DNA of 15,045 nt from Spirochaetota bacterium. Its GTDB lineage: Bacteria; Spirochaetota; JAGLSM01; JAKPMW01. Shown here in pieces: positions 1-6,729 of the stretch. The notes under the pieces were generated by a model. The model ran no database searches. It saw only the letters and a program-made list of their open reading frames with translations, and was not told where the DNA came from. The stretch is from positions 1 to 15,045 of the forward strand of contig JAKPMW010000145.1 in NCBI GenBank assembly GCA_029548715.1, given 5' to 3'. The position numbers and the translations under genes are program-made. Each line of letters starts with the position of its first letter. The stretch's first letter is position 1.

Positions 1-1303
1 GAAGGGCATCATTGCCCACCGCAAAAGCAGTCGCAGGCCAAAAGAGATCATCCAGTGATGGAATGCGCCAGGCGGTCCCTGCATTGGCACTCAGCCGGAC
101 CCCTCTGGCAAGCTGCAGGCTGGCACCCATGGCCGGCGAAAGACGGGACGCAAAGCCCCCGGTTCCTTCGGCTCTCAGGGCAGCATTGATACTCCAGTCT
201 TCTCCCCTGTATCCTACATCACTGTAGATAGCCAGTGAACTCCGCGTCCGTCGGCCTGTCGTGTCCGTCCCACCCGCAACAAGGGCGTCCAGTGCTGCCG
301 TCTGCCCCTCAAGGCCTGCCCTCAGTTCAAACCCTTGCCCATTCGCAATGGCCCAGACTGCGGAAACACCGGCCTGCCCGAGATCGTAGCGATCCTCCCG
401 GGCATAGAGCGCAAAATCCCTGTACTGGCGCTGCCGGGTACTGGCAGAGACTGTCACAGAGACTTCATCCCCCTCAGCCAGCAGGGATGAGGCTGAAGAC
501 TGGACCCGGCCCGCAAATGTCCTGTCCCGCATGGCTGCACGGATGGTTGGAAAATCGATTGTCCCCGGGACACCAGCGTCCCGCTCAAGGTATTCACCCG
601 AAAAGGTCAGCCCCAGGACCTCGCCGGAGATGCGCAGTCTCCAGTCGAGATACCCCGTATTGAGCGCACGCACCGGACTCCCGTCCAGTCTGGTTGACCC
701 GTCAGGCTTTTCGGTCAACTGTCCCGGAAACAGCCAGCCGCCCTCGCTCTCATCACGCGCAAACGATATCCTGACACGGCCATTCGTCCAGGCCAGGGGG
801 ACCCGCAGCCGGAATATCGTTGTCCCGAAGGATGCCAGTCCGGCAGCGATGGACAGATCTTCCTGCCTTCCCTGCCGGGTCGTTACGAGGATCACACCAC
901 CCATGGCCCGGTCACCATAACGGGCCGAGGCGGCTCCCCGCAGGATTTCGACTCGCCTAACATCCATGATCGGGATCGAGTCAAGCGAGGCCGCATCCCG
1001 TGGAACCCCGTCTACCCGCAGCTGGATCCGGTCGGCCGATATTCCCCGGATAATGATCCCGCCGCTCCCCTCGCGGCCGCCCCGTTTCTCCACGCTCAGT
1101 CCGGGAACTCCCCTTGCGAGAGCATCACTCAAGGTGCGGGCACCACTTGCCCCAAGCTGTTTTCCCTCAAGTACCGTCACATCGGAAGACTCCGGAAGCT
1201 GTGCCCCCTCCCCAAACACCGTTACCTCAGGCAAGAGCGGCCCGGCCAGCAAAGGGTTTCCGGCCAGGAACCAGCCTGCAGCAAGCACAAGGCAGGCCTT
1301 CAC
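1..1303 (-). CDS. btuB: TonB-dependent outer-membrane receptor, BtuB-like (partial, runs off left edge)
   Basis: This encodes the N-terminal 434 residues of a TonB-gated outer-membrane transporter, most likely for cobalamin or other corrinoids. The start is a GTG at 1303, overlapping the TGA of the upstream lipoprotein gene (GTGA); GGAG lies 7 nt upstream. A signal peptide covers about residues 1-21. A TonB-box-like PEVTVFG follows at 25-31. The plug domain spans about 39-142, with IIIRGI (82-87), LRVDGVP (94-100) and the conserved block VEILRGAASARYG (117-129). Barrel strands follow, including NAGTAWRIPSLDDLFWP near 405-422, typical of BtuB-type receptors. BtuB proteins are about 600 residues, so roughly the last third lies outside the window. 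The cobalamin assignment rests on the upstream riboswitch and divergent btuFCD; the fold alone would also fit a siderophore or haem receptor. No + strand reading frame here looks like a gene. Confidence 0.9.
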   Translation of the reverse strand, partial: MKACLVLAAGWFLAGNPLLAGPLLPEVTVFGEGAQLPESSDVTVLEGKQLGASGARTLSDALARGVPGLSVEKRGGREGSGGIIIRGISADRIQLRVDGVPRDAASLDSIPIMDVRRVEILRGAASARYGDRAMGGVILVTTRQGRQEDLSIAAGLASFGTTIFRLRVPLAWTNGRVRISFARDESEGGWLFPGQLTEKPDGSTRLDGSPVRALNTGYLDWRLRISGEVLGLTFSGEYLERDAGVPGTIDFPTIRAAMRDRTFAGRVQSSASSLLAEGDEVSVTVSASTRQRQYRDFALYAREDRYDLGQAGVSAVWAIANGQGFELRAGLEGQTAALDALVAGGTDTTGRRTRSSLAIYSDVGYRGEDWSINAALRAEGTGGFASRLSPAMGASLQLARGVRLSANAGTAWRIPSLDDLFWPATAFAVGNDAL

Positions 1304-2193
1304 CAGCAGACTCCGACCGCATCAATCTCTGTTGAAAACTCGCCCAGCACGCCGGCAGTCAATGAGACCGCGGTCGTCAGCCGGATATAGCGGATATTCG
1401 TCAGGCCGGACGCAGGCGGAATGCTCCCGTCTTCCGTGCGGGCCCAGTCCAGATCGATGGCATCTCCTCCGGCCCCCTGCACACCGGGAACCCGGGGCTC
1501 ATCTGGGGTCCAGTATTCCGCAAGCGGAAGAACAGACGGCGTTGCATCCGCGTGCCCCCACAAGCCATCCAGGGGCAGTGAGGCATTGGTCCAGGACCAG
1601 CCCTCGCTGGTGGAGAGATTGCTGCAAAACGAAGTGGTCAGGTCGCAGCCCTCGAGCTCGAGTCTTGTCAGCTCACCGGCAGAGGGTGGCCAGGCCTGCT
1701 CATTCGTCTTCTGGTAGAGCACGCTCCTGCGCAGAGTCCCTGCAGCCCGACCTCCAAGAAGTGAGCCCTCGATCACCAGCCAGTCCATTCCGTCGCTGCT
1801 TACCTCAACAAGGGCCGGCTCGGCCCAACGCACACGCGGATCACCCCCGCGAAAGAGCGCATTTCCCCAGACGACAAAGTCAGGCCCCGGGCGATTGCGA
1901 ATGGCGCGGGGCAGCACAACGCTCAGTGATCCGCCAAATCCGCCAAGCGTGACGACCTGCCCATCGGGCATACCGAGGGCCCGGGTCGGGTCACCATACT
2001 GGCGTACAAACTGGCCGGGGGCCGGGGTATAGGCATGAACCTGAACCGCAAATTCGCCACGCGGTACAACCGGGTCATCCGGCAGACCGGTAATCCCGGC
2101 GGACTGACCGTGACAGGATGCAATACCCAGCACAAGGGAAACAACAAGGACATAGTGCAGGACACACACAAGAGGGCCGGATATGGTCGGCAT
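1300..2193 (-). CDS. Surface-type lipoprotein paired with the BtuB-like receptor
   Basis: A predicted lipoprotein of 297 residues, first gene of the riboswitch-controlled minus-strand transcript. The start is ATG at 2193, with GAAGGG 5 nt upstream; the frame stays open further upstream, but that part is the riboswitch. The signal peptide ends in lipobox IASC with Cys27 as the lipidated residue. The mature protein has ALGMPDG, then NRPGPDFVVWGNALF, and near the C-terminus GGDAIDLDWA and GEFSTEIDAVGVCW. I recognise this pattern from a family usually annotated only as 'cell surface protein' and often found beside TonB receptors. The stop overlaps the receptor start by four bases, so the two are probably translated together. 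A role as a surface corrinoid-binding partner, functionally like Bacteroides BtuG but not a beta-propeller, is inference from context. Confidence 0.85.
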   Translation of the reverse strand: MPTISGPLVCVLHYVLVVSLVLGIASCHGQSAGITGLPDDPVVPRGEFAVQVHAYTPAPGQFVRQYGDPTRALGMPDGQVVTLGGFGGSLSVVLPRAIRNRPGPDFVVWGNALFRGGDPRVRWAEPALVEVSSDGMDWLVIEGSLLGGRAAGTLRRSVLYQKTNEQAWPPSAGELTRLELEGCDLTTSFCSNLSTSEGWSWTNASLPLDGLWGHADATPSVLPLAEYWTPDEPRVPGVQGAGGDAIDLDWARTEDGSIPPASGLTNIRYIRLTTAVSLTAGVLGEFSTEIDAVGVCW

Positions 2194-2227
2194 GATCCCT
2201 TCTTTCTTCCTCGAGAACAAAGGACAT

Positions 2228-2307
2228 CCGATCAGCCGCAAGTTCCTGGCTTTGACAGTTGCGGGACAGCGAGGGAATTGCACCCTGCTTCCTTGACTGG
2301 CTGTCGG
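2228..2307 (-). promoter_or_regulatory. Cobalamin (B12) riboswitch, compact form
   Basis: On the minus strand the leader of the lipoprotein-btuB transcript carries the conserved cobalamin aptamer core in the right order: AAGGAAG (2294-2288), GGTGCAATTCCC (2284-2273), TCCCGCAACTGT (2266-2255) and a B12-box-like AGCCAGGAACTTGC (2251-2238). CCGACAGCC (2307-2299) and GGCTGATCGG (2237-2228) pair as a 9-bp closing stem with one bulged A. The element is short, without obvious optional arms. Between the aptamer and the ATG at 2193 there is no hairpin with a T-tract, so control is more likely at the ribosome binding site than by termination. A GATAAT at 2316-2311 could be the -10 box, but no good -35 box is visible. 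Corrinoid binding would be expected to shut down the lipoprotein and receptor genes. Confidence 0.82.
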
Positions 2308-2366
2308 TATATTATCCGGTAAAGGTAGCCGTTTTTTGGAAAAAGATCACCCCCCTGAAGGATGCC

Positions 2367-3236
2367 ATGCCCACCCACTTCGCCAGCCAGAAACATCAGC
2401 CTGTCAGGGCCTATGCCGCCCTCCTGCTCGTGGTTGTGCTCGCAGCCTGTGGACGCGGCAGCGATTCCGCCGCTCTTGTTCACGACGGCAGGGGTGTTGC
2501 CGTTACTGTCTCATCTCCTCTCAGCCGAATCGTTTCCACTGCGCCAAACATCACCGGCATCCTGCTTGGACTTGGCCAGGGACACAGGCTGGTGGGAATC
2601 AGCGATCAGTGCCCCCAGCCCGATCCCGCACGGCCCCTGCCCCGCCTGGGGGGATTAAGCGGCCCGGACGCCGAGCGCATCTCCTCCCTTTCCCCGGGGC
2701 TCCTGATTGCCTCGTATGAGGGAAATCCGCCCCAGTTGGCTGACTCGATGCGCGCCCTCGGGATTCCCCTCTATGTCGCCCGGATTGACTCCCTCAAGGC
2801 TCTCGAAAAAACAATGCTGGACCTTGAGCGCCTGGCCTGCGGAACCAACACCCAAAGCCTGTATCAGACATTGTCCAATATGCGATCAGAGATTGCCGGC
2901 CGCCTGAGAGGTGTCCGTGTCTTTTTGCAGATAGGAACCACCGCCGAAGCCTGGACGTTCGGCCGATCAACCCTGGTGCACGATGCCCTGCAGGCCGCCG
3001 GCGCCATTCACCTGGGCGCCCTCCGGCCCGGAACCTTCCCCCGGCTGGATGCAGAATCGATGGCCGCCCTCAGGCCGGATCTCGTCGTTCTCCTCTCGGG
3101 GCATAACCCTGCCCGCGACAGGGCCTTCTGGAAACGGCATGCCCCCCAGGCACGCATCCTGACACCACAGCCCGATCTGTTTGAACAGCCCGGTCCCTGG
3201 ATCGCCAAAGCCATCCACGAGCTGGCCCGGCAATGA
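2367..3236 (+). CDS. btuF: Cobalamin ABC transporter, periplasmic substrate-binding lipoprotein
   Basis: A 289-residue binding protein of the Peripla_BP_2 (BtuF/FepB/FhuD) family that would hand corrinoid to BtuCD. The start is ATG at 2367 with AAGGA a few bases upstream. The signal peptide ends in lipobox LAAC with Cys28, so the protein is probably anchored in the membrane. Conserved segments are RIVSTAPNITGILLGLG followed by HRLVGISDQCP, then PRLGGLSGPDAERISSLSPGLLIA, and in the C-lobe DAESMAALRPDLVVLLSG. The length is normal for the family. It is the first gene of the plus-strand arm and its TGA overlaps the btuC ATG (ATGA). Fold alone does not fix the ligand; the neighbouring cobalamin riboswitch and BtuB-like receptor do. 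No riboswitch is seen on this strand; TATATT or TATTAT near 2308-2315 may be the -10 box. Confidence 0.9.
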   Translation: MPTHFASQKHQPVRAYAALLLVVVLAACGRGSDSAALVHDGRGVAVTVSSPLSRIVSTAPNITGILLGLGQGHRLVGISDQCPQPDPARPLPRLGGLSGPDAERISSLSPGLLIASYEGNPPQLADSMRALGIPLYVARIDSLKALEKTMLDLERLACGTNTQSLYQTLSNMRSEIAGRLRGVRVFLQIGTTAEAWTFGRSTLVHDALQAAGAIHLGALRPGTFPRLDAESMAALRPDLVVLLSGHNPARDRAFWKRHAPQARILTPQPDLFEQPGPWIAKAIHELARQ

Positions 3237-4231
3237 AGGCCCGCCATTTCCTCTGGCCCGCCCTGCCTCTGGTCCTGATCGGAGCCGTTTTTGCCGGAAG
3301 TACCGCTGTTTCTGCGGGTGACATCATCCGCGGACTGACCGGGTCCGGCGATGCGGCAGCCCAGGCAGCCCTGCGGACCGTCCTTGATTTCCGTCTCCCC
3401 GTCATCCTTCAGGCCTTTTTTGTCGGCGGGCTGCTCTCCATCTGCGGCGCCGCCCTGCAGGCCGTATTGCAAAATCCCCTGGCCGAGCCGTACATCCTCG
3501 GGACATCCAGCGGCGCCGCCTTCGGGGTTTCACTGGCCGGGGCCGTCGGACTGGCACCCTTTTTCTGGCCCCGGACGGCGCTTTCGTTCATCTGCGCCCT
3601 TGCGGCCTCGGCCCTCGTGATTGCCTCGGGCTGGCGCCGGGGCCGGGGCCTCTCACCCCTGGCCCTGATCCTTGGCGGGGTTGTCATCGGAGCCTTTTTG
3701 TCGGCAGCCACCGTTGCGGTCCAGTCCCTCCTGACCCCCTTTGAATTCCGTAACACCATCGGACTCCTGTTGGGAGGGTTTCGTGTCCTGCCCACTGAGG
3801 AGATCCTGCTGACCCTCCTCCCGGCCGGACTGGCAGGGCTCGTCATCCTCCTGCGAGCCCCGCTTTTGGACATCCTCTCCACCGGAATCACATCGGCCCG
3901 CTCCCTCGGCCTTGCGGCCGGTCGCGAACTGGCCCTGATCGTCTTTCTGGTCACCCTTGTGACGGCCCTGACCGTCCCACTGGCCGGAATCATCGGCTTT
4001 GTCGGACTGATCGCCCCCCATCTGATGCGCCTTGGCGGGCGGACCAGACACACGCGCCTGCTCCCGGCCGCCTTTGCCGCAGGCGGACTTGTCACCGTCA
4101 TCGCCGACGCCATTGCCAGAGAGGCAGCAAGTCTGGGCCAACTCCCCGCCGGAGCTGTCACGGCCATACTGGGCGCCCCGCTGTTCATCATCCTTCTCAG
4201 GCGCTATGGGGGAATGCATGATCGAATGTAG
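3233..4231 (+). CDS. btuC: Cobalamin ABC transporter permease, FecCD family
   Basis: A 332-residue inner-membrane permease of the FecCD/BtuC family, normally a dimer with ten helices per subunit. The protein is hydrophobic throughout. Diagnostic segments are QNPLAEPYILGTSSGAAFG (about residues 79-97), the conserved beginning of the family core, and GIIGFVGLIAPHLMRL (about 250-265), which precedes the cytoplasmic contact with the ATPase. The start ATG overlaps the btuF stop (ATGA) and has only a weak ribosome binding site, which fits translational coupling. Its end overlaps the start of btuD. The length matches family members of 320-350 residues. Homologues also carry iron-siderophores or haem; cobalamin is favoured by locus context. 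The stop codon is TAG, which shows that TAG is a normal stop in this genome. Confidence 0.93.
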   Translation: MKARHFLWPALPLVLIGAVFAGSTAVSAGDIIRGLTGSGDAAAQAALRTVLDFRLPVILQAFFVGGLLSICGAALQAVLQNPLAEPYILGTSSGAAFGVSLAGAVGLAPFFWPRTALSFICALAASALVIASGWRRGRGLSPLALILGGVVIGAFLSAATVAVQSLLTPFEFRNTIGLLLGGFRVLPTEEILLTLLPAGLAGLVILLRAPLLDILSTGITSARSLGLAAGRELALIVFLVTLVTALTVPLAGIIGFVGLIAPHLMRLGGRTRHTRLLPAAFAAGGLVTVIADAIAREAASLGQLPAGAVTAILGAPLFIILLRRYGGMHDRM

Positions 4232-4994
4232 CGACCTCGTCTGGAGGGCGGGCGGTTTTGTCCTCGGGCCACTCACATGCAGGATCGAACCCGGCTGTAC
4301 CGCCATTATCGGTCCCAACGGTTCGGGGAAATCATCCCTCCTCTCCCTCATCAGCGGGAGTCTGCATCCCGCCGAGGGAATGATCCTGCTCAATGGCATG
4401 CGGCAGGACCGACAGCGACCCCGGGCCATGGCCGGTCTTGTTGCCCTCGCTCCCCAGATGCTCACTCCCCCGCCCGGATTGACACTGGCCGATTTTGTCA
4501 CCCTGGGCCGCTATCGCTTTTCGGGAGGCTGGGGATACGGCATGTACGCCAGCCATACCAGCAGGGCTGCTGTCCGGCAGGCACTGGAAGAAGTCTCCCT
4601 TGCCCACAAGGCGGAGACGGAGCTGGCGGTTTTGTCAGGTGGGGAACAGCGTCTGGCCATTCTGGCTCGCGCCCTTGTCCAGGAAGCTGTCTGGACCCTG
4701 CTTGACGAGCCCGCCGGTTTTCTGGATTATGCCCACAATGCTGCCCTGCACGGATTACTCTCCCGCGTAAAAGCCCGTGGACGCAATCTCGTCCTGGTGA
4801 CCCATGATGCCGATTTTGCGGCCGCCATTGCCGACCGGATCCTCTGTCTCAGGAATGGGCGCATCGTCTATCAGGGCGAAGGAAGGGATGCCGCCCGGCC
4901 TGATATCCTGCGGCCCATCTTTGAAACCGATTTTGAAACAACCGCCGAAGGAAGAATCCTCCCGTCCTGGCCGGTCAATATTCAAGAAACGTGA
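4218..4994 (+). CDS. btuD: Cobalamin ABC transporter ATP-binding protein
   Basis: A 258-residue ABC ATPase that powers BtuC. It shows Walker A GPNGSGKSS (about residues 33-41), a Q-loop in ALAPQML, the signature LSGGEQRL, Walker B as TLLDEP with the catalytic Glu, a D-loop in FLDYA, and the switch His in VLVTHDADFA. The start is taken as ATG at 4218 because GGGGGA lies just upstream at good spacing; an in-frame ATG at 4206 would add four residues. It overlaps the 3' end of btuC by 14 nt. Its own 3' end overlaps by 20 nt the end of the convergent minus-strand gene ending at 4975, and no terminator hairpin is visible between them. The insert around GGWGYGMYASHTSRA is typical of the FecE/BtuD subgroup. 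Confidence 0.92.
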   Translation: MIECSDLVWRAGGFVLGPLTCRIEPGCTAIIGPNGSGKSSLLSLISGSLHPAEGMILLNGMRQDRQRPRAMAGLVALAPQMLTPPPGLTLADFVTLGRYRFSGGWGYGMYASHTSRAAVRQALEEVSLAHKAETELAVLSGGEQRLAILARALVQEAVWTLLDEPAGFLDYAHNAALHGLLSRVKARGRNLVLVTHDADFAAAIADRILCLRNGRIVYQGEGRDAARPDILRPIFETDFETTAEGRILPSWPVNIQET

Positions 4995-5538
4995 TCCGGC
5001 AGCGGGAGAGCTTGCGGCAATAGTCGGCCTCGCCCTTTTTTTGCCGTGGCTTGTTGAAAATGTTTTCCAGCCCGGTAAAAATCATGAACCAGCCGCCCGG
5101 AGTCAAAATCACCTGCAGAAGATTTTTGAGGTATTCGTCAAGTCCCATCTGCGGAAGGGATGCGGCCGTAAACAGCACAACGACACTTGCCACGCTCAGC
5201 ACCAGGCCCTCACGCCGCATCCGGCGAATGTCACGCTGAAGATGCGTGAGCTGACCCTGAAAAAACCCCTGGATCCGCTTGCGGATCAGGGTCTCGGTTT
5301 TTTCATCGCGAAAGGACTTCGGCATCAACAGGGTCAGTTCGAGCCCACCGCTCTTCTTGACCTGAATAACCTTGCGCACTGTGGCGATAAAGTCGTCGGA
5401 GATGGCCCGCTGGGCGTAGGGACGCGGGTCAAAATCGGAAAAGACGTCATCATACCCGTCAAGCCAGATGCTGACCTCCGAGCGGCGCAAGAGATCCCGG
5501 GTATCAAAGGCTTCTTCGGCAGAAAAGACTGGTTGCAT
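4975..5538 (-). CDS. Conserved two-helix membrane protein with SDFDPR motif, function unknown
   Basis: A 187-residue protein of unknown function. The N-terminal half is soluble and charged and contains SIWLDGYDDVFSDFDPRPYA (about residues 23-42) followed by SDDF, a block I associate with small uncharacterised bacterial and archaeal proteins. Two hydrophobic segments at about 111-128 and 138-158 would form a helical hairpin, ending in a basic tail (KPRQKKGE). A charged amphipathic stretch (about 77-110) precedes the first helix. The start at 5538 has ACAGG just upstream, a weak ribosome binding site. The gene stands alone on the minus strand: it converges on btuD with a 20-nt overlap and diverges from the acyltransferase gene. 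Nothing links it to cobalamin transport apart from position. Confidence 0.75.
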   Translation of the reverse strand: MQPVFSAEEAFDTRDLLRRSEVSIWLDGYDDVFSDFDPRPYAQRAISDDFIATVRKVIQVKKSGGLELTLLMPKSFRDEKTETLIRKRIQGFFQGQLTHLQRDIRRMRREGLVLSVASVVVLFTAASLPQMGLDEYLKNLLQVILTPGGWFMIFTGLENIFNKPRQKKGEADYCRKLSRCRITFLEY

Positions 5539-5720
5539 GCCTGTAATCTACTCACCGCCCTGCCGGATAATCCCGGATTAAATTCTTTCCAATATACTTT
5601 TTGCACATCCTCCTGCGGTATGCGCACAACAGCATCCTCCGCCTTCCTATAAAGTATGTGGACTGCCATACGCCCATTTGCTACAGTAGAGTGTATCGGA
5701 CGCGATGATGGAGGATGCCC
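5539..5720. other. Divergent intergenic region between the SDFDPR protein and acyltransferase genes
   Basis: This AT-richer stretch must contain promoters for both flanking genes, but no convincing -35/-10 pair stands out. The octamer GGAGGATG occurs twice on the minus strand (near 5612 and 5640) and once on the plus strand at 5710-5717, where it contains the acyltransferase ribosome binding site. Confidence 0.4.
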
Positions 5721-6539
5721 GTGGAATTACGGCAGTATTTCGAGGGGAACGGCTATACGACGCCGGCAGACCGCAGACGGTCATTCGGCGACAGACTCTT
5801 CCTTGGCTCGCGGCTCTGGTTTTACCTCAAGTACATCGGCGTCCTCTCCGAGAGCCGGGGATTTGTCAAACGGAATGACTACGGGAACGACAACTGGGCC
5901 TGGACCTCGTGGGAGATTCTTGACATCGTCGAGCAGTGTGGCGGCCGGGTCGAGATCAGCGGCCTCGATTATCTGCGCTCGGTCCCCAAGCCCTTTGTGA
6001 TCGTCGGCAATCACATGAGCACCCTCGAAACGCACATCCTCCCGGTCATGGTGCTTCCGATTGCGGACATGACCTTTGTCGTCAAAAAAAGCCTGACCAC
6101 GCATTTTTACTTCGGACCGATCATGCGGGCCTGCCGCCCGATTGCCGTCACGCGCACCAATCCGCGTGAAGACCTCGTCACCGTCATGCAGGAGGGTCAG
6201 CGCATTTTGGGCGAAGGCCGCTCGCTGGCCATCTTCCCCCAGAGTACGCGCAACCGCATCTTTGATCCCTCGCAGTTCAACTCGTTAGGGGCAAAACTCG
6301 CCGAAAAGGCCGGCGTCCCCATCGTCCCCCTGGCACTCAAGACGGACTTTTGGGACAACGGCCGACTCTGCCGCGATATCGGCCCGATCCGGCGCGAGCG
6401 CACCGTCCATCTCGAGGTGGGCCAGCCCATCCTGCCAGGGACGTGTCCGGCCCGTGAGGCCCATGCACAGGTGGTCGCCTTTATCAGCGAACGCCTTACG
6501 TCCTGGGGAGGCGAGATTGCCGGCCCCGCTGGGGTGTGA
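5721..6539 (+). CDS. PlsC-type 1-acyl-sn-glycerol-3-phosphate acyltransferase-like protein
   Basis: A 272-residue acyltransferase of the PlsC/LPLAT superfamily, which transfers an acyl group to lysophosphatidate or a similar lipid at the inner membrane. GTG at 5721 is chosen because GGAGG (5710-5714) lies 6 nt upstream; the ATG at 5715 directly abuts GGAGG and would add two residues. Counting from the GTG, motif I is NHMSTLE with His98 and Glu103 (HX4E where most members have HX4D), motif III is FPQSTR (172-177) where most have FPEGTR, and motif IV is VPIVPLALKT (199-208). These variants occur in a recognisable subfamily in spirochaetes and some anaerobes, so they do not imply inactivity. There is no clear N-terminal membrane helix beyond WFYLKYIGVL. 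The gene is monocistronic as far as visible. Confidence 0.85.
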   Translation: MELRQYFEGNGYTTPADRRRSFGDRLFLGSRLWFYLKYIGVLSESRGFVKRNDYGNDNWAWTSWEILDIVEQCGGRVEISGLDYLRSVPKPFVIVGNHMSTLETHILPVMVLPIADMTFVVKKSLTTHFYFGPIMRACRPIAVTRTNPREDLVTVMQEGQRILGEGRSLAIFPQSTRNRIFDPSQFNSLGAKLAEKAGVPIVPLALKTDFWDNGRLCRDIGPIRRERTVHLEVGQPILPGTCPAREAHAQVVAFISERLTSWGGEIAGPAGV

Positions 6540-6729
6540 TTGTACCTTGTCGGTACACGGCTTTATTATCCCGGATTGTTCGCGCAATACTCTCCTCGCA
6601 AGCCGGTACTTCTCACCAAGTACCTGCTTTGTGCGGTCACACCCGACCCGATATCAGCAATACCTGCACACCATGCAGAAGGGAGGCGTTCCCGCCTCCC
6701 TTCTGCAGTCATTCTGTAATCCCTGCTGC
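6540..6729. other. Intergenic region between convergent genes
   Basis: Besides the strong hairpin at 6674-6707, there is a short inverted repeat TGTACC/GGTACA at 6541-6546 and 6552-6557 directly behind the acyltransferase stop. I see no gene, RNA or promoter in the rest. Confidence 0.6.
6674..6707. terminator. 15-bp perfect hairpin between convergent genes
   Basis: TGCAGAAGGGAGGCG (6674-6688) and its exact complement (6693-6707) enclose the loop TTCC. It lies between the convergent ends of the acyltransferase gene (6539) and the large lipoprotein gene (6730), where a bidirectional terminator is expected. Neither strand has a T-tract after the stem, so it may instead be a Rho-linked 3' stabilising hairpin or a dispersed palindrome. 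Confidence 0.55.

Noticed and set aside
966..1952. A long open frame on the plus strand (328 codons)
   Set aside because: It is antisense to the receptor and lipoprotein genes, which have convincing domain motifs; its translation is Arg/Pro/Ser-rich noise.
2259..2366. An N-terminal extension of BtuF reaching back to 2259
   Set aside because: It would place 36 residues before the lipoprotein signal peptide and overlap the riboswitch; ATG 2367 has a ribosome binding site and a correct lipobox distance.
3409..4501. Long open frames on the minus strand opposite btuC and btuD
   Set aside because: They mirror GC-rich genes with unmistakable permease and ATPase motifs and contain no recognisable protein features.
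5552..5635. A 27-codon frame on the minus strand upstream of the SDFDPR protein, with AGGAAGG at fair spacing
   Set aside because: It is short, Arg/Lys-rich and overlaps the likely promoter region; there is no second line of support for a leader peptide.
5334..5669. A 111-codon minus-strand frame whose first 37 codons look mildly protein-like, in another frame than the SDFDPR gene
   Set aside because: A frameshifted N-terminal extension was considered, but the start at 5538 opens the protein just before its conserved block, so there is no need for one.
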